From Streptomyces celluloflavus (GTDB lineage: Bacteria; Actinomycetota; Actinomycetes; Streptomycetales; Streptomycetaceae): a stretch of 64,000 bases of DNA. The position numbers and the translations under genes are program-made. Of this stretch, positions 26,858-35,811 are shown piece after piece. How positions within the stretch are numbered: the first letter of the stretch is position 1; each line of letters starts with the position of its first letter. The notes below the pieces were generated by a model that saw nothing but the letters and a program-made list of their open reading frames with translations, was not told where the DNA came from and searched no databases. The stretch is taken from the NCBI GenBank assembly GCA_000720995.1, contig JOEL01000003.1:186001-250000 (forward strand). Direction: 5' to 3'.

Positions 26858-27769
26858 ATGTCCGCCATGATGCGGCCGAGTACTGAGCTGTCGATACGGC
26901 GTTACCTCGATGCGCCACAGGTCCGGCCGACGGCCCTGCGTATCGTGCTGGGCACCCAGCTGCGGAGGTTGCGGAAGGAACGCGACATCTCCCGTGAGGA
27001 TGCGGGCAAGGCGATCCGGGGCTCCCACGGCAAGATCACTCGCCTGGAACGAGGGCAGGTCAGCTGCAAGGAACGCGACCTGAGCGATCTGCTCACCCTC
27101 TACAAGGTGCTGGACGAAGCGGAGCGAGCCGACTATTTCGAGCTGGCCCGCCAGGCCAACACCTCCGGCTGGTGGCACCAGTACAACGACGTGCTGGAGG
27201 ACTGGTTCGAGCTGCACATCGGCCTGGAGGAAGCGGCGTCACTGATCCGCACCTATGAAGTGCAGTTCCTCCCGGGCCTGTTGCAGACGCAGGAGTACGC
27301 CCGCGCGGTCAGCCGGCTGGGCTACCCGAGCGCCTCGGAAGACCGGCTCGACCGCCTGGTGGAGCTCCGGATGAAGCGGCAGGAGCTCTTGACCCGCCCG
27401 GATGCGCCCAAGGTCTGGGCGGTGGTGGACGAAGCCGCTGTGCGTCGCCCCTTCGGCGGCCGGGAGGGCATGCGCGCCCAGCTGGAGCATCTGCTGAAGG
27501 TGGCGGAACTGCCGAATGTGACGCTTCAGGTGGCCCCGTTCAGCGTCGGCGCGAACGCGGCGGCCGGGGCTCCGATCACCATCCTGCGGTTCAGCGAGCC
27601 GGACCTGCCGGACAAGGTCTATCTGGAGCAGCTGACGGGCGCGATCTATCTGGACAAGCAGGATGCCGTCGACCAGTACACGTTGATCATGGACCGGCTG
27701 TGCGCCGAGGCGGACCCGCCGGAGGAGACCGACGCCTTCCTCAAGAAGCTGCTGCATCAGTTGGTCTGA
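26858..27769 (+). CDS. XRE-family regulator with DUF5753 domain
   Basis: 303 residues. The helix-turn-helix is near residues 28-85 (LGTQLRRLRKERDISREDAG, SHGKITRLERGQV), followed by the DUF5753 domain (LIRTYEVQFLPGLLQTQEYA, VAELPNVTLQVAPF, TGAIYLDKQDAVDQY). This is the usual partner of DUF397 proteins. ATG 26858 has CGGGAG 6 bases upstream; a second ATG four codons on is possible. Confidence 0.92.
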   Translation: MSAMMRPSTELSIRRYLDAPQVRPTALRIVLGTQLRRLRKERDISREDAGKAIRGSHGKITRLERGQVSCKERDLSDLLTLYKVLDEAERADYFELARQANTSGWWHQYNDVLEDWFELHIGLEEAASLIRTYEVQFLPGLLQTQEYARAVSRLGYPSASEDRLDRLVELRMKRQELLTRPDAPKVWAVVDEAAVRRPFGGREGMRAQLEHLLKVAELPNVTLQVAPFSVGANAAAGAPITILRFSEPDLPDKVYLEQLTGAIYLDKQDAVDQYTLIMDRLCAEADPPEETDAFLKKLLHQLV

Positions 27770-27792
27770 CCGCTGCAGCGGTGGCGCCGTGG

Positions 27793-27827
27793 CGGCATGC
27801 GGCGTGCCGTCGGCGCGCATTGCGCCG
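27793..27827. terminator. Weak hairpins between XRE and sigma-like genes
   Basis: Two short stems in tandem: CGGCA (27793-27797) with TGCCG (27805-27809), and CGGCGC (27811-27816) with GCGCCG (27822-27827), in the gap between converging genes. They are plausible as a weak bidirectional terminator. Confidence 0.4.
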
Positions 27828-27895
27828 AGAGCACGCATCGTACTGAGGGGAACATCGGGCGGTGGCGCGCCGTCGCGGTGGGAGGGGGCGGCGCC

Positions 27896-28501
27896 TCACA
27901 GCGCGTATGCGCACTTCTCCGGTGTGGCGGAGCGGGATATGACGTCCGCGGCGTAGGAGAGGAAGGGGCGCCGGAGGCGGCAGCCGAGGTCCTCACCCAG
28001 CCGCCGCTGTGCCGCGCGCAGGCTGTACGCGACGGCGGCCCGGTCACTGCCCATGAGATCGGCGACTTGGTCACTGGTGAGGTCCAGGAGGTAACGCAGC
28101 ACCGCGACATCTGCCTGCCCCTCGGGCAACGCCCGGTAGACGAGTCCCAGCAGAGCCCTGGCCGGGCGTGGCCCTGTCTGCTGCTGCCGTTCGCAGTCGG
28201 AGATGCGCCGTTTGAGGGCACGCCAGGCGATCTCCGCCGGGCAAGGACTGCTCAGCACATGGGGCCAGATGATCGCCAGGTCCCCCAGGCCGGCCCGCAC
28301 GGTCGCCTCGGCGTGGCCCCGATCGGCCAGGCGCAGGCGGGCGTACTTGAGGAACAGCTCATAGCGCAGTTCGCAGAAGGCGGTGAAGTCGATGGGCAGC
28401 GCGACGAGGTGGGCGGGCGCCGCCGGATAGCCGGTGCGCGCTGCCCGTTGGGGCTGCGGCCGTGTGATGGCCCGGTGGGCAGGGCCGTGCCGGTACGTCA
28501 T
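27896..28501 (-). CDS. Sigma-70 region 4-like (ECF-type) protein
   Basis: 201 residues. The C-terminal half resembles sigma region 4: LVYRALPEGQADVAVLRYLLDLTSDQVADLMGSDRAAVAYSLRAAQRRL. The N-terminal half (FCELRYELFLKYARLRLADRG) is like the start of sigma region 2 but shorter and without a clear core-binding motif. It may be an atypical ECF factor or a sigma-derived DNA-binding protein. ATG 28501 has AGGAAG 3 bases upstream. It is transcribed in the same direction as the zinc-ribbon HTH gene 100 bases upstream, so an operon is possible. Confidence 0.72.
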   Translation of the reverse strand: MTYRHGPAHRAITRPQPQRAARTGYPAAPAHLVALPIDFTAFCELRYELFLKYARLRLADRGHAEATVRAGLGDLAIIWPHVLSSPCPAEIAWRALKRRISDCERQQQTGPRPARALLGLVYRALPEGQADVAVLRYLLDLTSDQVADLMGSDRAAVAYSLRAAQRRLGEDLGCRLRRPFLSYAADVISRSATPEKCAYAL

Positions 28502-28601
28502 GGTCTTCCTATGGGCGTCGGTCGCGAGAAGCCGTTGGCACCGGCCGTCCCGGCCTGGGCGGGCCGTTGTTCGCGAGTGACGGGTGGCAACAGCTGTGGG
28601 G

Positions 28602-29630
28602 TCACGTGGCGGGCATCCGGCCGCCGGCCTCGCCGTCGGGGACGGTGACGAGCCGGTCCCACAGCGCGCAGACCTCATCGGAGCGTCCTTGCAGGCAGGC
28701 GGCGTGCGCATGGGCCACCGGCCAGGCGAACGAGGTGATGCTCCGGCCCGCCGGGCGCTCGAACGTACCGTCTTCGGTGAACGCACCGAGCCGGCCGACC
28801 GCCTGATCCATCCGCTGCATGGCCGCCTGCATCAGGGTGGCCGCCTCCGTGAGGTCCGCACGCCGCGAGGGGCCCTCGCCCTCCGCGGCATTTCCGTAAA
28901 CCTGGTCCCACAACGGCCTGATCATCTCCAGGTCGCCGTCGCAGGCGAGGGTGAACCGCTCGGCGACCTTCCAGGACGGGCGGCGTTCACCACTGAGCAG
29001 CCGGGACACATAGGACGGGGAGATACCGATCTCACGCGCGAGTGCGCGCACGGATTTCGTCGACCCGCGCTGGAGACCGGACAGCGCGCCGGCCAGTTCC
29101 CGGCCTGGTGGCCCGCTCTCACCGCCGGCGGCCGCCTGGGGTGGCGGCGCAGCGGAGTTCGGGGACCGCGGGCGGCTGCCGCGCTTCGCCCGCTGCTCCA
29201 GGGCGCGTTCCACCTGGCCGGCCGACCAACGGTTCCGGGCCGCGTCACCGCTGACGCCCAGGACCTCACCGACCGACTCCCAGTTGGCCCCGTACTCGCG
29301 GGCCTGCCGCACCAGCACGGCACCGAGATCGTGCACGTCCCGCACCAGCGCCGCGTACAGCTCCAGCACCTGCAGCTGCTGGGACGGGTCGAACGTGCGG
29401 GACCGGCGGTGCAATCGCTGGGACCGGCGCAGGACGGCCTCGCCGATCCGCACCACGGCAGCGTCGTGTTCCGCCGGGACGGCCCGGACGGCATGGGATG
29501 TCCTGCCGCGGAACGCCGCGGTGCGGCAGGCGTCCTTGCAGTACTCGGGTGGACGGCCACGGGGACTGCGGCGGGTGAACGAGGTGCCGCAGTGTCGGCA
29601 GGTGCGGGTGAGCGAGTTCTTGCTAGCCAT
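28602..29630 (-). CDS. Zinc-ribbon plus XRE-like DNA-binding protein
   Basis: 342 residues. The N-terminus carries a zinc-ribbon, TCRHCGTSFTRRSPRGRPPEYCKDAC, of the type seen in RepSA/replication-associated or regulatory Streptomyces proteins. A first DNA-recognition-like segment follows (GANWESVGEVLGVSGDAARNRW), then a Pro/Gly linker and an XRE helix-turn-helix near 200-260 (VRALAREIGISPSYVSRLLSGERRPSW). The C-terminal ~100 residues are helical and unrecognised. ATG 29630 has GAGG upstream; a frame-extending start 5 codons earlier is less likely. It is a probable regulator. Confidence 0.75.
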   Translation of the reverse strand: MASKNSLTRTCRHCGTSFTRRSPRGRPPEYCKDACRTAAFRGRTSHAVRAVPAEHDAAVVRIGEAVLRRSQRLHRRSRTFDPSQQLQVLELYAALVRDVHDLGAVLVRQAREYGANWESVGEVLGVSGDAARNRWSAGQVERALEQRAKRGSRPRSPNSAAPPPQAAAGGESGPPGRELAGALSGLQRGSTKSVRALAREIGISPSYVSRLLSGERRPSWKVAERFTLACDGDLEMIRPLWDQVYGNAAEGEGPSRRADLTEAATLMQAAMQRMDQAVGRLGAFTEDGTFERPAGRSITSFAWPVAHAHAACLQGRSDEVCALWDRLVTVPDGEAGGRMPAT

Positions 29631-29691
29631 CGGAAACCTCGACAAGGGGTTCTCGTTCAGGGGGAAGGCCAGGAGTGCTGTTGCCGAATTT

Positions 29692-29700
29692 CGTTACGTA
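29692..29700. promoter_or_regulatory. CGTTACGTA motif upstream of the zinc-ribbon HTH gene
   Basis: The nonamer CGTTACGTA lies about 62 bases before the ATG of the zinc-ribbon HTH gene and recurs inside the perfect palindrome at 30214-30225 upstream of the 90-aa gene, which suggests one regulator for both. Confidence 0.4.
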
Positions 29701-29814
29701 TCCGGCCGCGATCTGCGAAGGGACGGCGAAACGACTGACTGTCCGTCGGTTCCCGGTGGCGGCCCCGGCCGTGGCCGGCACGGCGTTCGGCACACATGTG
29801 GCGGCGGGGAGGGT

Positions 29815-30087
29815 TTACACCGCGCCGGCCCTGCGATGGTGAATCGTGACGCGCTGCGCGGCCGACGCGGCGAACCGCTGCAGCGGGAGGGTCGCCGGAA
29901 CCGCGGGGGCACCGGAGAGGAGAACGATGTGCGCCACCGGGCGGACGAGGAGGGCACCCCCTCGCATGTTGACCGATCCGTCGACAACGCCACCACGGCT
30001 GCGGCCCGTCTGCGTAAAGGTGTTACCTTCGAACCCGCTGCTGAGCGAGCGATGTGTGAGCCCAACAGTCTTCGGGTCACGGGGCAT
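29815..30087 (-). CDS. 90-aa protein of unknown function
   Basis: ATG 30087 has a strong AGAGGAGAAC ribosome site. The 90 residues begin MPRDPKTVGLTHRSLSSGFE and contain a hydrophobic stretch (LLVRPVAHIVLLSGAPAVPA), possibly membrane-inserted, then a basic C-terminus. No family is recognised. A stem-loop in its leader and an operator-rich region upstream suggest it is a regulated real gene, but coding is supported only by the ribosome site. Confidence 0.5.
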   Translation of the reverse strand: MPRDPKTVGLTHRSLSSGFEGNTFTQTGRSRGGVVDGSVNMRGGALLVRPVAHIVLLSGAPAVPATLPLQRFAASAAQRVTIHHRRAGAV

Positions 30088-30126
30088 CAAGTTCTCCTCT
30101 GACTCGTCGAGATGGAAGAAAACGGC

Positions 30127-30165
30127 AGGGCCCTGGTTCTCGGTTGCTAGGCCACCCAGGGCCCT
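30127..30165 (-). promoter_or_regulatory. Leader hairpin / paired AGGGCCCTGG sites
   Basis: AGGGCCCTGG (30127-30136) pairs perfectly with CCAGGGCCCT (30156-30165) across a 19-base loop, 40-78 bases before the 90-aa gene. It could be an RNA hairpin in the leader or two protein sites, since AGGGCCCT is itself palindromic. Confidence 0.5.
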
Positions 30166-30213
30166 TCCGCTGCGTTGACCCTAACCGCTGATCCGCACGG
30201 AGCGCGAACACAG

Positions 30214-30382
30214 CGTTACGTAACGGAATTGTTTTTCGGATGATCCAAATAAGACCCGAGACGGACAGCTGAACGGTCAAAAACGGTCACCGTTCGACCT
30301 CTTTCGGGCCACGGAGACGCGTACGGCCATCTGCCGACGCATACAGCCATGTACGGACACGTACAGGCATGTACAGACACGT
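30214..30382. repeat. Operator/iteron-like region: two palindromes and three 20-bp repeats
   Basis: CGTTACGTAACG (30214-30225) is a perfect 12-bp palindrome. AACGGTCACCGTT (30282-30294) is a 13-base palindrome. From 30323 to 30382 a 20-base unit is repeated three times: copies two and three (30343-30362, 30363-30382; core CATGTACRGACACGT) agree at 18 of 20 positions and the first at about 13. Such arrays occur at plasmid origins and at promoters of HTH repressors. Confidence 0.65.
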
Positions 30383-30731
30383 AACGGCAGCAGGCGCCGG
30401 GGCGCATGCGGAAGCGAGCCGCGGCCCCACACTCGGGGCGGCGGCTCGGTCCAGGGATTCGGTCGCCAAAGCGGCTGTCGTGAGGCCCTGTTGAGGCGTG
30501 GTAGCTATGGGCGATGCCGAACGAAGCCCTTGACCCGATAGGTCATCGCCCGTCCGGTCCCCGGCGGGCGGTGCGGGCTGCTCGACCCGCCGATCGTGAA
30601 CACGGCGGGCGGAGCGGGGACTTCAGTGAGGAAGAAGGCGGGCACGATGGTCTTCCGCGCAGGCGGCCATGGGAATGGAGACGCGTGCGCGGTGTGGTGG
30701 TGTGGGAGGGGCGGGCGGTGACGGCGCTCGG
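30383..30731. other. 349-base interval before the oxidoreductase gene end
   Basis: No gene recognised. The minus-strand frame ending near 30505 has no family resemblance and is probably noise. The oxidoreductase gene ends at 30732, reading leftwards into this region, and no strong terminator hairpin was seen. Confidence 0.35.
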
Positions 30732-31763
30732 TTACGGGACGAGGACGACCTTTCCGGCGACGGTGCCCGACTCGGCCAGGCGGAGCGCTTCGGCGGCGCG
30801 GGTCAGGGGGAGTTCGGCGGCGACCTGGGCGGTGATCTCGCCGTTGCGCAGGGCCGTGAACACCTGGGTGAGGTCGGCGCGCAGACGGGACCGGAAGCGG
30901 TTCTTGGCGAGGGTGCGGCCGGCCCAGATGTTGAAGAAGTAGGCGCGGCGCCCGTTGGGCAGCCGGTTCCACAGCCATACCCGGCCCAGGAGTTTGAGCA
31001 CGGGCCACTGTCCCGACCCCGTGCCGTCGCGGGTGGCGGCGCTCCCGTAGGAGAGGAGGGTGCCGCCGGGGGCGAGGAGGTGCCAGGAGTCGGTGATACC
31101 GCGCCCGCCGACGTGGTCGAAGACGGCGTCCACCCCGTCGGGGGCGAGTTCCCGGACACGTCCAGGGACGTCGCCGCCCCGGTAGTCGACGGGCTCCACC
31201 CCGAGGGCGCGCAGTCCGTCGTGGTGGCGGGCGGCGGCGGTGCCGATCACCCGGGCGCCGGCGCTGCGCGCCAGTTGGACCAGGATCGATCCGACTCCGC
31301 CGTTGGCGCCGTGGACGAGGACGGTCTGGCCGGCGCGCACGCGGGCCTTGCGGTGCAGCATCTGCCAGGCGGTGATGCCGTTGACGACCGCGGTCTCGGC
31401 TTCGGCCGCGCTCACGCCGGCGGGCACCGCCACCACGTCGGCGGCGTCGAGTACCACGTGGCTGGCCCAGCCCCCGGTCTTGGTCAGGGCGGCCACCCGC
31501 TGGCCGGCCAGGTCCCGGCCGACGCCTTCGCCGACGGCCAGCACCGTGCCGACCAGGTCGTATCCGGGGACGAAGGGGAACGGCGGCTGGTCGTAGTACC
31601 GGCCGCGGCGCATCTGCTGCTCGGCGAAGGACACTCCGGTCGCCTCCATGGCGATCACGACCTGTCCGCCCGCCGGTGACGGCACCGGGCCGTAGCGGAG
31701 CTCAAGGCCCTCCGGCTCGACCTTGCCCGGCAGGACCACCTCGACGCGCTCGACGGTGCTCAT
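30732..31763 (-). CDS. Quinone-oxidoreductase-like MDR-family NADPH enzyme
   Basis: 343 residues of the medium-chain dehydrogenase/reductase family without zinc ligands. N-terminal GroES-like domain (ATGVSFAEQQMRRGRYYDQP, FVPGYDLVGTVLAVGEGV) and Rossmann domain with VLVHGANGGVGSILVQLA; C-terminal LPLTRAAEALRLAESG. It probably reduces quinones, enones or similar electrophiles. ATG 31763 has GGAG 6 bases upstream. It is divergent from a TetR gene and probably controlled by it through the palindrome between them. Confidence 0.88.
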   Translation of the reverse strand: MSTVERVEVVLPGKVEPEGLELRYGPVPSPAGGQVVIAMEATGVSFAEQQMRRGRYYDQPPFPFVPGYDLVGTVLAVGEGVGRDLAGQRVAALTKTGGWASHVVLDAADVVAVPAGVSAAEAETAVVNGITAWQMLHRKARVRAGQTVLVHGANGGVGSILVQLARSAGARVIGTAAARHHDGLRALGVEPVDYRGGDVPGRVRELAPDGVDAVFDHVGGRGITDSWHLLAPGGTLLSYGSAATRDGTGSGQWPVLKLLGRVWLWNRLPNGRRAYFFNIWAGRTLAKNRFRSRLRADLTQVFTALRNGEITAQVAAELPLTRAAEALRLAESGTVAGKVVLVP

Positions 31764-31802
31764 CACGATCTCCAGTGCGTTTGATGTATTTATTTTCGTT
31801 AG

Positions 31803-31818
31803 ATGCTGTAACTAGCAT
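31803..31818. promoter_or_regulatory. Palindrome in oxidoreductase/TetR divergent region
   Basis: ATGCT (31803-31807), six bases, AGCAT (31814-31818), within the AT-rich divergent promoter region (31780-31825). This is a likely TetR operator controlling both genes. Confidence 0.5.
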
Positions 31819-31935
31819 GAGTGCCTATGGGGAAGGTGTCAAGCGGTCGGGCCGCGCGGCCGCGAAGGGGTGTGCCGTAAGTGATAGCCTCTCGCTCCCT
31901 GATGGCGCGGTAGCGAGAAGTGCGAGGTGGCGGTC

Positions 31936-32598
31936 ATGACCGGGAGCCCGGCGACCCCCCGTGAGCGGTACCGGCAGCAGGTGCGCGCGGAGGTCAAGGA
32001 GCGGGCCTGGGGGCAGATCGCCGAGGCCGGCGCGTCCGCGCTCTCCCTGAACGCGATCGCCAGGCAGATGGGCATGAGCGGACCGGCCCTGTACCGGTAC
32101 TTCGCCAGCCGTGACGAGCTGATCACCGAGCTCATCAGGGACGCCTACCGCAGCCTCGCCGACACCTTCCGGGACACCGGCTCCCCCGAAGGCACCCACC
32201 CGGCCGCGTTGGCGCAGGCCCTACGCCGCTGGGCGCTCGACGACCCGCAGCGCTACTTCCTCGTGTACGGCACCCCGGTGCCCGGCTATCACGCGCCGCA
32301 GGACATCACCGGGATCGCGTCGGAGATCATGTCGACGCTGCTCGACGCCTGGATGGCGGCAGGTCCGGGGGAAGCCCCGGCAGGTGCGGCGGGCGCCCTC
32401 GACGAGTACCTGGCGGACCATCGCCCCTGGGCCACCGGACACCCGGCCGCGCCGCCCGCGGTCCTCCGCCGCGCCCTGACCTTCTGGAGCCGCCTCCACG
32501 GCATGTTGTCCCTGGAACTGGCGGGCCACTTCACCGGGATGGAGCTGGACCCGGAGCTGTTCTTCGCGGCCGAGGTGGACGCCCTGAGCGCCCGCTGA
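31936..32598 (+). CDS. TetR-family transcriptional regulator
   Basis: 220 residues. N-terminal TetR helix-turn-helix: ARQMGMSGPALYRYFASRDELITELI, preceded by AWGQIAEAGASALSLNAI. The C-terminal domain has the WHG-type pattern RRALTFWSRLHGMLSLELAGHF. ATG 31936 has GAGG 8 bases upstream; GTG 31927 is possible. Probable repressor of the divergent oxidoreductase. Confidence 0.9.
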   Translation: MTGSPATPRERYRQQVRAEVKERAWGQIAEAGASALSLNAIARQMGMSGPALYRYFASRDELITELIRDAYRSLADTFRDTGSPEGTHPAALAQALRRWALDDPQRYFLVYGTPVPGYHAPQDITGIASEIMSTLLDAWMAAGPGEAPAGAAGALDEYLADHRPWATGHPAAPPAVLRRALTFWSRLHGMLSLELAGHFTGMELDPELFFAAEVDALSAR

Positions 32599-32710
32599 AC
32601 GGACGCTCCCCCGGCCGGATCGGATCGTCCGCACGGCACGTCCGAGGCGATTTCAGGAGTGACGGGCAGTCAGGGTGAGGCGCCGCGCACGCACTCCGGG
32701 GTCACCGCCG

Positions 32711-34178
32711 TCAGGGGCCGGCGGGTGGGAGGCGGAGCTCCAGCAGGGCGCCGCGCGGGCTCGGTGCCACGCGCAGGGTGCCGCCGTGGGCCTGTGCGAT
32801 CTCGCGGGCGATGGCCAGGCCCAGTCCGGTGCCGCCGCTGCCGCGGTTGCGGTCCGCCTCCAGCCTGGTGAACCGCTCGAAGACCTGCTCGGCCGCCTCG
32901 GGCCGGATACCGGCCCCGTCGTCTGCGACGCGGAGCACGGCGGTGCCGTCCGCCGGATCGGTTCCGGTGGTGACCTGGACCTCGGAGTCCGCGAACCGTT
33001 CGGCGTTGTCGAGGAGGTTCGCCAGCAGCCGCTCCAGTTGGCCGCGGTCCCCGCGTACGGGCACCGGGTCGTCGCCGTCCAGGCGCAGCGGGACCCGGGC
33101 GGAGCGGCGCCGGGCGATCTCCTCCGCCGCGAGCAGGGACAGGTCTACGAGGTGGGCGGGCGGCGGCCGTTGGGCGTCGAGGCGGGCCAGCAGGAGCAGG
33201 TCGGCGGCGATCCGTTCCAGGCGCAAGGTGCTGTGCAGCGTCTGCCGGAGGGAGGCCGTGGTTTCGGGGTCGGGCCGGCGGAGCAGCGCCAGTTCCAGTT
33301 CGGCGCGGGCCGCGGCGATGGGGTTGCGCAATTCGTGCGAGGCGTCGGCGACGAACTGCCGCTGCCGGGTGACCGAGCGTTCGAGGCGTTCCAGGGTGTC
33401 GTTGACGGTCCGGGCCAGCCGGGTGATCTCGTCCTGGCCGCCCGGGGCGGGGACGCGGCGGCCGAGCCGGTGCGCGGTGACGGCCGCCAGCTCCGCGCGG
33501 ATGGCCTCGACCGGGCGCAGCGCGGCACCGGTCACGGACCAGGCGATGAGGCCGGTGAGCAGGACCACCAGCGGGCCGCCGGCCAGGAGCGTGACGGCGA
33601 GCGCGCGGCCGGCGTCGGCCACGTCGTTGAGCATGGTCAGCGCGTAGACGTAGTGTCCGCCGGCCGCCGAGGGGGTGCGGACGACGGCGACCACGCTGTC
33701 ATGGCTGGTCAGCACCTGGTCGGCGGAGAACACCCGGACCGCCGAGTCGCTGCCGGCGGCGGGCCGGAAGTCCGCCAGCCGGGCGGCTCGGGCGGCGGGT
33801 GCGGGAGCGGTGCTGGCCACCGGGTGGCCGTGGGCGTCCAGGACGAGGACCGCGTCGACCCCGCCGGCCGGCTCCGGCAGCGGCACGGGGTGCACCGGGG
33901 AGGCGGCGGGGAAGGTGGTGATCTTGCGGGCGGCGAGTTCGGTGCGGGCGCCGGCGTTGTCCAGAAGGTTGCCGCGCAAGGTGAGATAGAGCCAGCCGCC
34001 GCCGGCGGTGAGGGCGAGCACCATCGTCAGCGCTGCGGCCACCGTCGTACGGGCCCGCAGCGTGCGGGGCCACGGCGGACGGGGCCGGGACAGGCGGGAC
34101 CGGAACCCATGGGGCCGGAACGTACGGGGGCGGCGCGGCCGCTCGGAGGCCGGCGGCGGAGCGGGGACGCGTGCCGGG

Positions 34179-34189
<11 letters not shown>
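32711..34189 (-). CDS. Two-component sensor histidine kinase
   Basis: 492 residues. A basic N-terminus is followed by a membrane segment (TTVAAALTMVLALTAGGGWLYL), an extracytoplasmic sensor of about 110 residues, a second membrane segment (LLAGGPLVVLLTGLIAWSV), a HAMP domain, the H-box FVADASHELRNPIAAARAE and the ATPase N, G1 and G2 boxes (LLANLLDNAERFA, VADDGAGI, GGTGLGLAI). It overlaps the response regulator gene by 11 bases, so the two are translated together. The signal is unknown. Confidence 0.93.
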
Positions 34190-34856
<667 letters not shown>

Positions 34857-35505
34857 CGCTTAAATATCGCATGCCCCGGCATATGGTTTGCGCATGCCTC
34901 CGGCCGTGCGGTGGCGTATTGCACGCACCGGGCGGGACGTTCCTTCATGACGGTCTCCGCTCCCGGCGGCGCGGGCGTTCCGGGGCCGACGGGCGCGGTC
35001 ATTTACCATTTCCTTCGGCGGACCACGAAGAGGAATTCACCGGAGATCTTCGGCCTTTCTCGCAGCGCACCGGATTCCCCTTTTCACGGGTTCCCCGCAC
35101 TGCCGGCTCCCCTCCGGAAGCCGACGCGGAGTCCCCGCTCTCCGCTGCCGGTCAGCGGTGGCCGCCACCTGGTCAGAGGCGGTCGCACCCGCGCCGTCCC
35201 GTGTGCGGCGGAGCATCACCCCCTCATGATGCCCAACACTTCCTGAAGGAAGTCTGAACTTGCTGAATTTCTCTTCAGGTTTCCTTCCGGGACGGCCGGC
35301 CGCTGCCGCTTTCCGGTGAAATCCGAGAGGTCACGGGGGCTTTCCGTATGCGGTTTGACCGGGCCGCGCGCCATGTGCCATGGTTTTTCCCGTTGCCGAG
35401 TCGGCCGCTCACTGGAATGCGGGCCGGCGTTCAGGCAATTGCCGTGGCGTACCGCAGAGCATGACGAGCTCGCGCGTACCGAAGCAACCGGAGGAGGTGG
35501 TCGTT
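34857..35505. other. Long intergenic region upstream of the ABC transporter
   Basis: 649 bases between the response regulator start and the 15-codon ORF. Short frames across it have no family resemblance. A repeated CTGAA cluster at 35243-35278 is the only structured element recognised. Confidence 0.45.
35243..35278. promoter_or_regulatory. CTGAA repeat cluster
   Basis: CTGAA occurs at 35243, 35254 and 35263 (spacings 11 and 9) and inverted as TTCAG at 35274-35278. Direct repeats near one helical turn apart suit an OmpR-type regulator. A response regulator gene is nearby, so this could be one of its targets. Confidence 0.4.
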
Positions 35506-35553
35506 GTGCTGTACGGCGATCCTCCTAGTTGCGCATTCCGCCGTTACCGGTAA
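35506..35553 (+). CDS. 15-codon upstream ORF (VLYGDPPSCAFRRYR)
   Basis: GGAGGAGG (35490-35497) lies 8 bases before GTG 35506; the frame encodes VLYGDPPSCAFRRYR and stops at TAA 35551-35553. A short hairpin (GCCGTT 35540-35545 with AACGGC 35553-35558) spans the stop. It stands about 260 bases before the ABC transporter permease. The strong ribosome site and hairpin suggest a leader peptide, perhaps for transport-related attenuation. It contains one Cys and three Arg codons near the end. No relative is recognised. Confidence 0.45.
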   Translation: MLYGDPPSCAFRRYR

Positions 35554-35811
35554 ACGGCATTCGCCGATTCCGGTGACCGACGTGCCGCACGGCGGCCGAT
35601 GTCCGCAGGGTGGCCGATGTCCGCAGCGGCGCCCGGCCGCCGCTGCCGACTGCTGCCTGACGCGGGCCGCGCGCCGGTCCGCCCCGCGCGCCGTCTGCTG
35701 CCTCAGCTCTCCTCCGCTCTCCCCGCTCTTCCCGTCCCGGGCCGCGCCCGGCGGTGCCGCACCGCGCCGCCGCCGTCCTGCGCCATGCCCGCAACACCTC
35801 TCGGGTACCCC

